Shown: positions 1 to 5,673, counted from the first letter of the stretch. The stretch: DNA of 6,041 bases from a bacterium (GCA_021812825.1 JAKAMO010000137.1:1-6041), one strand, 5' to 3'. Program-made: numbers and translations. Notes: a model not told the origin generated them from the sequence alone.

Positions 1-1195
1 ATCTCATGGTATGCTTGTCGTTCGGGTCAGTGGCCAGGAATGTCCTGTTGGGGGCGAACACGCTGAGGTTGTCCACCAGCTCGTCACGGATAGCGTCGTA
101 GCGATAGCCCTCGGCCACGAAGAAGATGCCGTCGGCTGCCTCGTTGGTCCTGTTCGCCAGGACGAAGGAGGCGTAGGTAGGGTTGACGCTGTTGCCGTTG
201 AAGAAGGAAGGCCACTCCTCTATGCGCTGAGGAAGGTCCTTGTTGAAGCCCATCGTCATCTGCGCCATGTCCAGCCTGTTGGACACCGCCCCGCCGTTAT
301 AGTCGAAGCCGTGCGCGGAGGTAACCGCGGCGTTATAGGTGGGTCTCTTCACCAGGTTCATGAACTGTATGGTGCTGGCGTCGGGGCGCACCATGCGCTG
401 GTCCACGCGCACCAGGTTGCCGTGCACATCGGTCAGCGTGCGGCCGGCCTCGAGGTCGGACTCTTTGACCACGTTGGTGAAGCTCTTCACCGCGCTCTCG
501 GCGTTGTTGGTGGCCTTGGCGAAGCTCTGCACCTGTGCCCTGTCGTTCTCCTTCTGGATCAGGCCGGCCTCCCTCTCGGAGGGCTTCAGGCCGGGGCTCC
601 AGTCCTCGAGCGCGGCGCGCTCCTGCTTGGCGGTCAGCAGCACGGGTCTGTTGGCCTTGCCTTCTTCGGCGCTGGCCAGACCCTGGCCCTGCGGTATGCT
701 GAACTCTGACGGGCCTTTGGCGGGCGGCACGGTGAACTTCAGCTTTACCTCTCCGAAGAGCACCTGCAGGTCCATCTTGCCGTCCTCGGTGGTGCCCATA
801 GTGAACTCGGTGCCGCGCACGGCGCAGACCGCGGCCGGGGTGCGCACCTCGAACTTCTCCTTGCGCATCAGGTGCGGCACGCGCAGTTTTACCTTCCCGA
901 ATATAAGGGCCAGCCTGGAGGCCAGCGTCTGCCGTTGCTCTATCTCTAGGCCGGTGGCTTCCTTCAGCCAGACCTTGGTCTTATTGGGCATCAGTACCAC
1001 GGCTTCGCCCCCGGCCTTGGTGCGGAGACCGCCCCCCTCTGGTATCTCCATGTCCGCGGTAGCGGAAACCCACTGCCCCTCGCGGGACAGGCGGGCCTCC
1101 ACGGCGCCGCTAAGAGAGAGTATCTTGGCTTCCCCCGCCAAAACCGCCCCCGGCAGCGCGAAAAGAAGGAATAATGAAAGGATGTGGTTCCTCAT
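1..1195 (-). CDS. FecR-domain secreted protein (3' end beyond left edge)
   Basis: The reverse strand is open from ATG at 1195 to base 1 (398 codons, no stop), so the C-terminus lies outside the window. Residues 1-20 form a Sec signal peptide: Arg2, a Leu/Phe-rich core, and a likely cut after AVLA before GEAK. Residues about 24-158 read as a FecR domain: an initial beta-rich part, then FEVRTPAAVCAVRGTEFTM with the hallmark VRGTEF at 126-131, then a LFGEVKLKF strand. In known systems FecR domains sit in the periplasm, as anti-sigma regulators or in surface proteins. No transmembrane anchor or sigma factor is visible here, so a FecI/FecR pair is not supported. Residues 190-245 are charged and probably helical; 251-398 match no family I know. 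There is no Shine-Dalgarno before the ATG, and a promoter -10 box lies 7 nt upstream, suggesting a leaderless message. The domain call is firm; the function is unknown. Confidence 0.85.
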   Translation of the reverse strand, partial: MRNHILSLFLLFALPGAVLAGEAKILSLSGAVEARLSREGQWVSATADMEIPEGGGLRTKAGGEAVVLMPNKTKVWLKEATGLEIEQRQTLASRLALIFGKVKLRVPHLMRKEKFEVRTPAAVCAVRGTEFTMGTTEDGKMDLQVLFGEVKLKFTVPPAKGPSEFSIPQGQGLASAEEGKANRPVLLTAKQERAALEDWSPGLKPSEREAGLIQKENDRAQVQSFAKATNNAESAVKSFTNVVKESDLEAGRTLTDVHGNLVRVDQRMVRPDASTIQFMNLVKRPTYNAAVTSAHGFDYNGGAVSNRLDMAQMTMGFNKDLPQRIEEWPSFFNGNSVNPTYASFVLANRTNEAADGIFFVAEGYRYDAIRDELVDNLSVFAPNRTFLATDPNDKHTMR

Positions 1196-1202
1196 AGGGG
1201 AG

Positions 1203-1231
1203 AGTTTAGTAGATAAACCGCCTTGTGTCAA
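1203..1231 (-). promoter_or_regulatory. Sigma-70-type promoter for the FecR-domain gene
   Basis: On the minus strand a perfect TTGACA (1231-1226) is followed by a 17-nt spacer and TAAACT (1208-1203; four of six match TATAAT). The ATG at 1195 begins 8 nt after the last base of the -10 box, so the transcript should start at or next to the start codon. The intervening CTCCCCT is not a ribosome-binding site. The call rests on consensus match and spacing only. Confidence 0.6.
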
Positions 1232-1251
1232 TGAAGGTTATTTGGGATAAT
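1223..1251 (+). promoter_or_regulatory. Extended -10 promoter for the mltA-namZ operon
   Basis: TTGTGT (1223-1228) is followed by a 17-nt spacer and GATAAT (1246-1251; five of six match TATAAT). TGG lies directly before the hexamer, which gives an extended -10. Transcription should begin near 1258, leaving a leader of about 165 nt. The -35 overlaps the -35 of the opposing promoter by 3 bp (1226-1228), so the two probably compete for polymerase. Confidence 0.6.
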
Positions 1252-1257
1252 TGTGAA

Positions 1258-1423
1258 TCCGGACCGCCGGTTTTCATAGGGGAAACGTCCCCGCTGTAAC
1301 CGCGGTCAACTTTGATTTTTGTTACCGAGACTGCCCCTGCACAGCCGGGGCCCGGCCGGCCTCCCCGACGGGGAAGGCGCGGCCCGGCACGTACAGGGGA
1401 TTCCCGGCCCGCGGAGGGACAAC
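1258..1423 (+). promoter_or_regulatory. Structured 5' leader of the mltA-like gene
   Basis: The leader contains two strong foldable blocks. The first opens almost at the predicted transcript start: GACCGC (1262-1267) pairs with GCGGTC (1302-1307), GGTT (1269-1272) with AACC (1298-1301), and GGGGA (1279-1283) with TCCCC (1288-1292) around the tetraloop AACG. A 6/5-nt internal loop separates the last two stems. A T-rich run (1311-1323) follows, so this block could act as an attenuator. The second is a long GC hairpin: GGCC (1354-1357) with 1381-1384, GCC (1359-1361) with 1376-1378, and TCCCC (1362-1366) with 1370-1374. CCTCC at 1361-1365 could instead pair with the ribosome-binding site GGAGG at 1413-1417. 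Some words recall the cobalamin riboswitch, but its core is missing. The structure is visible; the regulatory role is inferred. Confidence 0.5.
1413..1418 (+). promoter_or_regulatory. Shine-Dalgarno site that fixes the mltA start
   Basis: GGAGGG stands 6 nt (counted from GGAGG) before ATG 1424. It is the only strong ribosome-binding site in the plus-strand operon. Together with the lipoprotein signal that follows, it fixes the start at 1424 and not at the in-frame TTG at 1319. Confidence 0.75.
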
Positions 1424-2725
1424 ATGAGGAAAGTTACTTTAATTACATTCGCGCTGGCCCTGGCCGGCTGCGCCGGGGTGAAACCCAGGCCCGAAGGCTG
1501 CCCGCCCTGCCCCCCCTGCCCTCCTGTGCCGGTCTCCACCGTCCCGGTCTCGGCCGTGCCGCTGGCTCCCCCGGCCATGTTCGTGCCGGCTACCGCCGAC
1601 CTGCCCGTTTTCGCTGATCTGGGGGATACGGCCAGGCTGATGAAGGCCGCCCTTCTCAACAGGCAGTACTTCCAGGGCCTGGGTAACGGCGGAATACCAT
1701 ATCCTTTCGGCGGCCGCATCGTGACCGCCAGGGAGCTGTCCGACACCAACGAGGAGTTCATAAAGATACTGCAGTCCTCCCCCACCGCGGCGGACCTGGA
1801 CCGGGCCATAAAGGAGAAATTCGACATCTACGAAATGGCTGGCCGCGATTCCACCGGTACCGTGGTCTTCAGCTCCTATTACGAGCCCACTCTGGAAGCG
1901 AGCCTCAAGAAGACCAAGGTGTACAAGTATCCGATATACGGCAAGCCGCAGGACCTGATAACCGTGAACCTGGAGGATTTCAATCCCAAGTTCAAGGGCG
2001 AGAAGATAAGCGGGCAGTTGCAGAGCGGAGCGCTGGTGCCGTACATGGAGCGCGACGAGATAGACTTCAAGGGCGCCCTGGAGGGCAAGGGCCTGGAGCT
2101 GGCCTGGTTCAAGAACCGCGCCGACATCATGGACCTGCACATAGAGGGCTCCGGCCGCCTGCAGCTGCCGGACGGCAAGGTGATAAAGGCCAACTTCGCG
2201 GCCACCAACAGCCTGAAGTTCAAGGGCTGGCTGTCGGCCATGGTGGAGGCCGGCGACCTGCCGCGCGAGGGCATCAGCCACGAGAAGGGCCTGCAGTACC
2301 TGCTGGACCACCCCGAGCGCGAGCGTCCCGTGATGAGCGCCAATAAGCGCTACACCTTCTTCAAGCTGGACCTGGACATCGACCCGGAGACCGGCCCCAC
2401 CGGCACCTACGGCCTGCCGCTGACCGGCTGGCGTTCGATAGCGATAGACAACAACCTGGTGCCGATGGGCGCGCTGGCCTTCCTGCGCTCCGACATGCCG
2501 GACGTGACGGACGACGGCGAGCTGCACGGCTACAAGCCGGACAGCCGCTTCGTCTTCTGCCAGGACACCGGCGGCGCCATCAAGGGCCCGGGCCGCGTGG
2601 ACTTCTTCGCCGGCGCCGGCAAGAAGGCCCGCACGTTCGCCTTCAAGGTCTGGAACCAGGGCCAGCTCTACCTGCTGCTGCTCAAGGAGAACGGCGCGTC
2701 CAGGCCCGCGGTTGCCGCCAACTAA
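1424..2725 (+). CDS. mltA: MltA-type membrane-bound lytic murein transglycosylase (lipoprotein)
   Basis: The product has 433 residues. Residues 1-16 are a lipoprotein signal with lipobox LAGC (Cys16); Ala at +2 suggests outer-membrane sorting if the E. coli rule applies. A Pro/Cys tether follows with three CPP repeats (26-34), an odd feature. The MltA domain begins near FSSYYEPTLEAS (149-160) and continues with YPIY (169-172), LVPYMERDEID (204-214) and LHIEGSGRLQLPDG (from 238). It ends in the 3D domain with DTGGAIKGPGRVD (381-393). Asp381 matches the family's catalytic Asp (Asp308 in E. coli MltA, from memory), and Asp393 is also conserved. MltA enzymes cleave between MurNAc and GlcNAc and leave 1,6-anhydro-MurNAc ends, acting on the sacculus from the outer membrane. 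The gene leads an operon with the NamZ-like gene 3 bp downstream and is preceded by a structured leader. Confidence 0.9.
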   Translation: MRKVTLITFALALAGCAGVKPRPEGCPPCPPCPPVPVSTVPVSAVPLAPPAMFVPATADLPVFADLGDTARLMKAALLNRQYFQGLGNGGIPYPFGGRIVTARELSDTNEEFIKILQSSPTAADLDRAIKEKFDIYEMAGRDSTGTVVFSSYYEPTLEASLKKTKVYKYPIYGKPQDLITVNLEDFNPKFKGEKISGQLQSGALVPYMERDEIDFKGALEGKGLELAWFKNRADIMDLHIEGSGRLQLPDGKVIKANFAATNSLKFKGWLSAMVEAGDLPREGISHEKGLQYLLDHPERERPVMSANKRYTFFKLDLDIDPETGPTGTYGLPLTGWRSIAIDNNLVPMGALAFLRSDMPDVTDDGELHGYKPDSRFVFCQDTGGAIKGPGRVDFFAGAGKKARTFAFKVWNQGQLYLLLLKENGASRPAVAAN

Positions 2726-2728
2726 CCT

Positions 2729-3931
2729 ATGACTAAAAAACTCGCCGCCGTCATCCCCCTGCTGCTGGCCGTGTCCGCTTCCGCCGCCAGCCTTACGCTC
2801 ACCGGCCTGGACGTCCTGGAGCGCGACCACTTCGCCCAGCTGGAGGGCAAGCGCGTGGGCCTTATCACCAACCAGACCTCGGTGGACCAGAACGGCGTCA
2901 ACGCGGTGGACGTCTTCAGCAAGGCCGGCAACTTCAGGCTGGCGACTATCTTCTCCCCGGAGCACGGCTTCAGGGGCAAGGCCGAGGGCGGCGTTATGAT
3001 AGACAACTCCACGGACCCCGCGACAGGCGTCCCGGTCTACAGCCTCTACGGCCGCAACAGACAGCGCCCCACCCCGGAGATGCTGAAGGACCTGGACATC
3101 CTGGTCTTCGACATACAGGACATAGGCGCCCGTTTCTACACCTACCTGACCACGATGGGCTACGCGATGGAGGAGGCGGCGAAGGCCAGCCTGCCTTTCA
3201 TGGTGCTGGACAGGCCCAATCCGATAGGCGGAGCGGTGGAAGGCCCGGTGCTGGAATCCGACATCAGCTACTTCACGGCCTATTTCCCGGTGCCCACCCG
3301 CCACGGCTTCACCGCCGGCGAGATGGCCGCCTTCCACAAGGCGGACAAGAAACTGGACCTGGTGCTGAACGTGGTGAAGATGGAGAACTGGGACCATTCC
3401 ATGTTCTTCGACCAGACCGGCGTGGTCTGGATAAACCCCTCCCCGAACATCCGCTCGGTGGACGCCGAGGTGCTCTACCCGGGCCTGGGCTGCTTCGAGG
3501 CTTCTAACATCTCCGTAGGACGCGGCACGGATACGCCTTTCCTCTGGTTCGGCGCGCCGTGGATGAAGGCCGGCAAAATAGCCCGTGAGCTGAACAAGGC
3601 CGGCCTGAAAGGCGTGAAGTTCCATACCAAGACCATAAAGCCCTCCTACGACATGTACGGCGGCAAGAAGTGCAAAGGGATAAGCATGGAGGTCACGGAC
3701 AAGTCCAAAGTCCGGGCGCTGGACATCTTCGTCCATGCGGCCTGGCTGCTGCGGAAATATAACTCGAAGGACTTCATCCTGAATCCGCTGGAGATACGCA
3801 AGATGACCGGCTCGGCGTCGCTCTTCAGGATGCTGGAGGCAGGGGCCTCTCCGGAGGAGATCATAGCCGAGTTCGGAAAGGAGAACGCCGCCTTCAGGAC
3901 GGAGGCGGCCAAATTCTTGCTTTACAAGTGA
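2729..3931 (+). CDS. namZ: DUF1343 / NamZ-like exo-beta-N-acetylmuramidase, secreted
   Basis: The product has 400 residues. Residues 1-19/20 are a Sec signal peptide (KK, hydrophobic core, SASA cut site) with no lipobox. The family's landmarks follow in order: GKRVGLITNQTS (40-51), FSPEHGFRG (75-83), a TGVPVYSLYG block, DILVFDIQDIGARFYTYL, DRPNPIGG, RHGFTAGEMA, WINPSPNIRS and GRGTDTPFLWFGAPW. This is the DUF1343/COG3876 family (YbbC). Its B. subtilis member NamZ removes MurNAc from the non-reducing ends of peptidoglycan fragments (family GH171). Glu78 in PEHG is my candidate catalytic acid by position, not proven. ATG 2729 lies 3 bp after the mltA stop and has no Shine-Dalgarno, so translation is probably coupled. 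Length and motif order look complete. Confidence 0.85.
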   Translation: MTKKLAAVIPLLLAVSASAASLTLTGLDVLERDHFAQLEGKRVGLITNQTSVDQNGVNAVDVFSKAGNFRLATIFSPEHGFRGKAEGGVMIDNSTDPATGVPVYSLYGRNRQRPTPEMLKDLDILVFDIQDIGARFYTYLTTMGYAMEEAAKASLPFMVLDRPNPIGGAVEGPVLESDISYFTAYFPVPTRHGFTAGEMAAFHKADKKLDLVLNVVKMENWDHSMFFDQTGVVWINPSPNIRSVDAEVLYPGLGCFEASNISVGRGTDTPFLWFGAPWMKAGKIARELNKAGLKGVKFHTKTIKPSYDMYGGKKCKGISMEVTDKSKVRALDIFVHAAWLLRKYNSKDFILNPLEIRKMTGSASLFRMLEAGASPEEIIAEFGKENAAFRTEAAKFLLYK

Positions 3932-3945
3932 GATTTTGTTAAATT
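3917..3945 (+). promoter_or_regulatory. Extended -10 promoter for the receiver gene
   Basis: TTGCTT (3917-3922), inside the last codons of the namZ-like gene, is followed by a 17-nt spacer and TAAATT (3940-3945; four of six). TGT directly precedes the hexamer as an extended -10. ATG 3952 is 7 nt past the last base of the -10 box, where transcription would normally start. No Shine-Dalgarno is present, so a leaderless message is likely. Read-through from the upstream operon remains possible. Confidence 0.5.
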
Positions 3946-3951
3946 AACTCT

Positions 3952-4323
3952 ATGGGGAACAAGATCCTAGTAGTTGATGACGATCCCGAGATATCCAGCC
4001 TGGTGCAGTACACGCTGGAGTCCCTGGGCCACCAGATAAAGGTCTGCGACAACGGCCGCGAGGTGATGGACGTGCTGCGCTCCTACAAGCCGGACCTGCT
4101 GGTGCTGGACGTCATGCTGCCCGGCATAGACGGCTACTCGCTGGCGACGCAGATCTCCGAGGACGAGGCGCTGGGCAGCATGCCCATAGTGGTGCTCTCC
4201 GCCCTGGAGCCTTCACGCACGATGTTCCAGCGCTTCTCGCAGGTGGCGGCCTTCCTGACCAAGCCTTTCAACACCGACGACCTGATGGAAGCCGTCAAGA
4301 ACGGCCTGGCGAAGAAACCGTAA
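3952..4323 (+). CDS. Stand-alone CheY-like response-regulator receiver
   Basis: The 123-residue product is a single receiver domain and nothing more. The acidic pocket is DDD at 9-11, the phosphoacceptor is Asp53 in LLVLDVMLPGIDGY, the switch Ser is Ser83 in VVLSA, and the conserved Lys is Lys104 in FLTKPF. All active-site residues are present, so it should accept a phosphoryl group from a histidine kinase in the cytoplasm. There is no DNA-binding or enzymatic output domain, so it must act through protein contacts or in a phosphorelay. No kinase is encoded in the window. It lies 20 bp after the namZ-like gene on the same strand, has its own promoter-like sequence, and is closed by an intrinsic terminator. 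The domain is certain; partner and pathway are unknown. Confidence 0.93.
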   Translation: MGNKILVVDDDPEISSLVQYTLESLGHQIKVCDNGREVMDVLRSYKPDLLVLDVMLPGIDGYSLATQISEDEALGSMPIVVLSALEPSRTMFQRFSQVAAFLTKPFNTDDLMEAVKNGLAKKP

Positions 4324-4343
4324 CCGTCGTCCGCACCACCAAG

Positions 4344-4379
4344 AGAACAGGGGAGCCCCAAGCTCCCCTGTTCTTTTTT
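4344..4379 (+). terminator. Rho-independent terminator after the receiver gene
   Basis: AGAACAGGGGAGC (4344-4356) pairs perfectly over 13 bp with 4362-4374 around the 5-nt loop CCCAA, followed by six T (4374-4379). It sits 20 nt after the receiver stop. The minus side has no T-run, so it works for plus-strand transcripts only. Confidence 0.95.
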
Positions 4380-4395
4380 ATTATCAGCCAACCTA

Positions 4396-4557
4396 AGCGG
4401 GACTAGGCCGGGAGATGTGTTCTTCGGCACGGGGTCGGCCACACCGTGGCCGCCCCTCCTCACACTGCGGTGTCGCTTCGCTCCACTCAGTCGTCGCGCT
4501 TACGCAAGCTCCTCCCTCCGCGAGGGCACTCAGAACCCATCTCCCGGCCATCCCGCT
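4396..4557 (-). repeat. Structured element A (multi-stem, read on minus strand)
   Basis: The ends form a long inverted repeat: AGCGGGA (4396-4402) with TCCCGCT (4551-4557), a small internal loop, then GGCCGGGAGATG (4406-4417) with CATCTCCCGGCC (4538-4549), 12 bp perfect. Inside, on the minus strand 5' to 3', come a hairpin CCCTC-GCG-GAGGG (4526-4514), the mini-hairpin GCTTGCGTAAGC (4509-4498), a spacer with GAGCGAAGCGA, and a hairpin of 4+7 bp with triloop GGT and one bulged A (4456-4431). Element B has the same stem order and shared words. It could be a structured RNA or a mobile palindromic repeat; it matches no family I can name. Confidence 0.65.
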
Positions 4558-4689
4558 GCACTAAAAATCCCTACACAAAGCGAAAGGCTTCTGTTTTCAC
4601 GATTTCAGTCCACAGGCTCAAAACACAGAAGAGACGTTTTAGGGGCGCGGTGGGGTGCGGGGACGAAGGCCGGCGCAAGAATAGCTGGA

Positions 4690-4823
4690 GGGGTGGCGAG
4701 GGTTTTGCCAAGGAAGGCCTTCGCGCAGGCCGAGGCTTGCGTAAGCGCCGAGGCCGAGTGAGGAGGCGCACGCACGGTGTGCGTGACGCCGTGCCTGACG
4801 AGGCAAACCCTCGCCAGGACCCC
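4690..4823 (+). repeat. Structured element B (multi-stem, read on plus strand)
   Basis: The outer stem is GGCGAGGGTTTTGCC (4695-4709) with GGCAAACCCTCGCC (4802-4815), 14 bp with one bulged T. It is flanked by GGGG (4690-4693) facing CCCC (4820-4823). Inside are the hairpin GGCCT-TCGCGC-AGGCC (4716-4731), the mini-hairpin GCTTGCGTAAGC (4735-4746), and an apical hairpin of GGCG plus CACGCAC (4765-4775) with GTGCGTG, a bulged A and CGCC (4779-4790), triloop GGT. Layout, triloop, bulge and flanking GTGAGGA and GTGCC match element A read on the other strand. Element B lacks a segment of about 24 nt present in A. Confidence 0.65.
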
Positions 4824-4845
4824 GAACCTGCAGTGCGCCGGCCCA

Positions 4846-5673
4846 CTACCGATAGTTGCTACTTTTCGCGTTGTACGGGCATGCTTCCTGGCAGAGGTCG
4901 CAGCCGTAGGCCCAGCCGGGGTTGAGCGCGTCTATCTCGGGAGGGATCTCTTCCTTGGCCTGCGTGGTCCAATAGGAGATGCAGCGGGAGGCGTCCAGCG
5001 TCCCGCCCTTCAGCGCCCCGGTGGGGCAGGCCCGCTCGCAGGCGCCGCAGGAGCCGCAGGAGCCGGCGCACGGGGCGTCGGCCTCCGCCTCGAAATTGAG
5101 CGCTATGCCGCCCAGGAAGAAATAGCTGCCCTGCCCCGGCGAGATCAGCAGCGTGTTCTTTCCTCTGAAGCCCAGCCCGGCCAGGCGCGCCAGCTCCTTT
5201 TCCAGCACCGGCGAGCTGTCGCAGAAAAGCTTCCCGTCGGCGGCCGGCTCTTCGGCGCGTATGCGTTCCAGCATCGCCGCCAGCTTTTCCTTTACCGCTA
5301 TATGGTAGTCCCGGTTGAGCACGTAGCGCGACAGCTTCGCCCCGGCCCTGGCCAGCAGGCCCGGCTGGTAGAGCTTCCTGCCGGTGTTCTTCAGGTAGGA
5401 CATCGGCTCGCCGGCTTTCGCCAGTTCGGATGAATGATCGCGCGCCGGCCCCCAATAGCGGAAAGCGCACATCAGCACGCAGCGCGCTTCCGCGTACCAG
5501 TTCTTGACGTTTTCCCTGCGGGAGAGGCCGCGGCCGAGGTAGGAAAGGCCCCGGGGGGCGTCCTTGACGGCCGCGGAGAACCGCTTTATCTCCGGAATGA
5601 CGGCGGCCGGCGATATGCCGGCCGCGTCGGCCCCGGCCGAGAGGGCGATCTCCTTCAGCCGGGCTGAATTCAC
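4846..5673 (-). CDS. queG: QueG-like epoxyqueuosine reductase, short form
   Basis: The product has 275 residues from GTG 5673. That start is chosen because the GTG shares GTGA with the upstream biotin ligase stop and the family's usual N-terminal helix (ARLKEIALSAGADAAGIS) follows at once. The DUF1730-type region spans about 40-140. FCDSSPVLEKELA (150-162) carries Asp152, matching the proposed proton donor of QueG, and GFRGKNTLLI (168-177) follows. Ferredoxin-type clusters are at Cys206/209/212/216 and Cys231/258/261/265 (GCDLCQEACPYN). QueG uses cobalamin and two [4Fe-4S] clusters to reduce epoxyqueuosine to queuosine at the tRNA wobble base, in the cytoplasm. The protein stops about ten residues after the second cluster, whereas the E. 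coli protein (379 aa) goes on into a HEAT-like tRNA-binding region. The short COG1600 form could have another substrate. Confidence 0.85.
   Translation of the reverse strand: MNSARLKEIALSAGADAAGISPAAVIPEIKRFSAAVKDAPRGLSYLGRGLSRRENVKNWYAEARCVLMCAFRYWGPARDHSSELAKAGEPMSYLKNTGRKLYQPGLLARAGAKLSRYVLNRDYHIAVKEKLAAMLERIRAEEPAADGKLFCDSSPVLEKELARLAGLGFRGKNTLLISPGQGSYFFLGGIALNFEAEADAPCAGSCGSCGACERACPTGALKGGTLDASRCISYWTTQAKEEIPPEIDALNPGWAYGCDLCQEACPYNAKSSNYR

Larger units (their letters stand above)
4384..4845. other. Gene-free convergent interval with two structured elements
   Basis: This stretch lies between the receiver terminator and the stop of the queG-like gene. Open frames exist on both strands but show no start signals, domains or sensible composition. 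What it does hold are two stem-rich elements in opposite orientation (4396-4557 and 4690-4823). The 132 bp between them (4558-4689) have lower GC in the first half and G-rich runs in the second; I found no convincing promoter or gene there. A weak inverted pair (CTTCTG at 4588-4593 with CAGAAG at 4626-4631) is the only structure seen in it. Confidence 0.7.

Noticed and set aside
11..1250. Two open frames on the plus strand (11-709, 339-1250)
   Set aside because: They are antisense to the FecR-domain gene, whose frame carries a signal peptide and the VRGTEF motif. Neither shows a recognisable domain.
1262..1407. Cobalamin riboswitch before the mltA-like gene
   Set aside because: Several short words match in order, but the P4-P5-P6 receptor core is replaced by a tetraloop and a clear GCCAGGA-ACC box is missing. 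Kept only as a resemblance within the leader finding.
1439..3736. A 765-codon open frame on the minus strand
   Set aside because: It lies entirely antisense to the mltA-like and namZ-like genes, has low-complexity His/Val/Gly/Arg-rich composition and no motifs. It is a shadow of GC-rich codon usage.
4817..4835. tRNA T-arm-like CAGGTTCGGGGTCC on the minus strand
   Set aside because: The loop has 8 nt, and no acceptor, D or anticodon arm can be drawn around it.
4417..4925. Open frames across the gene-free interval
   Set aside because: Their translations are Arg/Pro/Ser-rich without domains, they cross the inverted repeats, and no start signal precedes them. The stem structure explains the sequence better.
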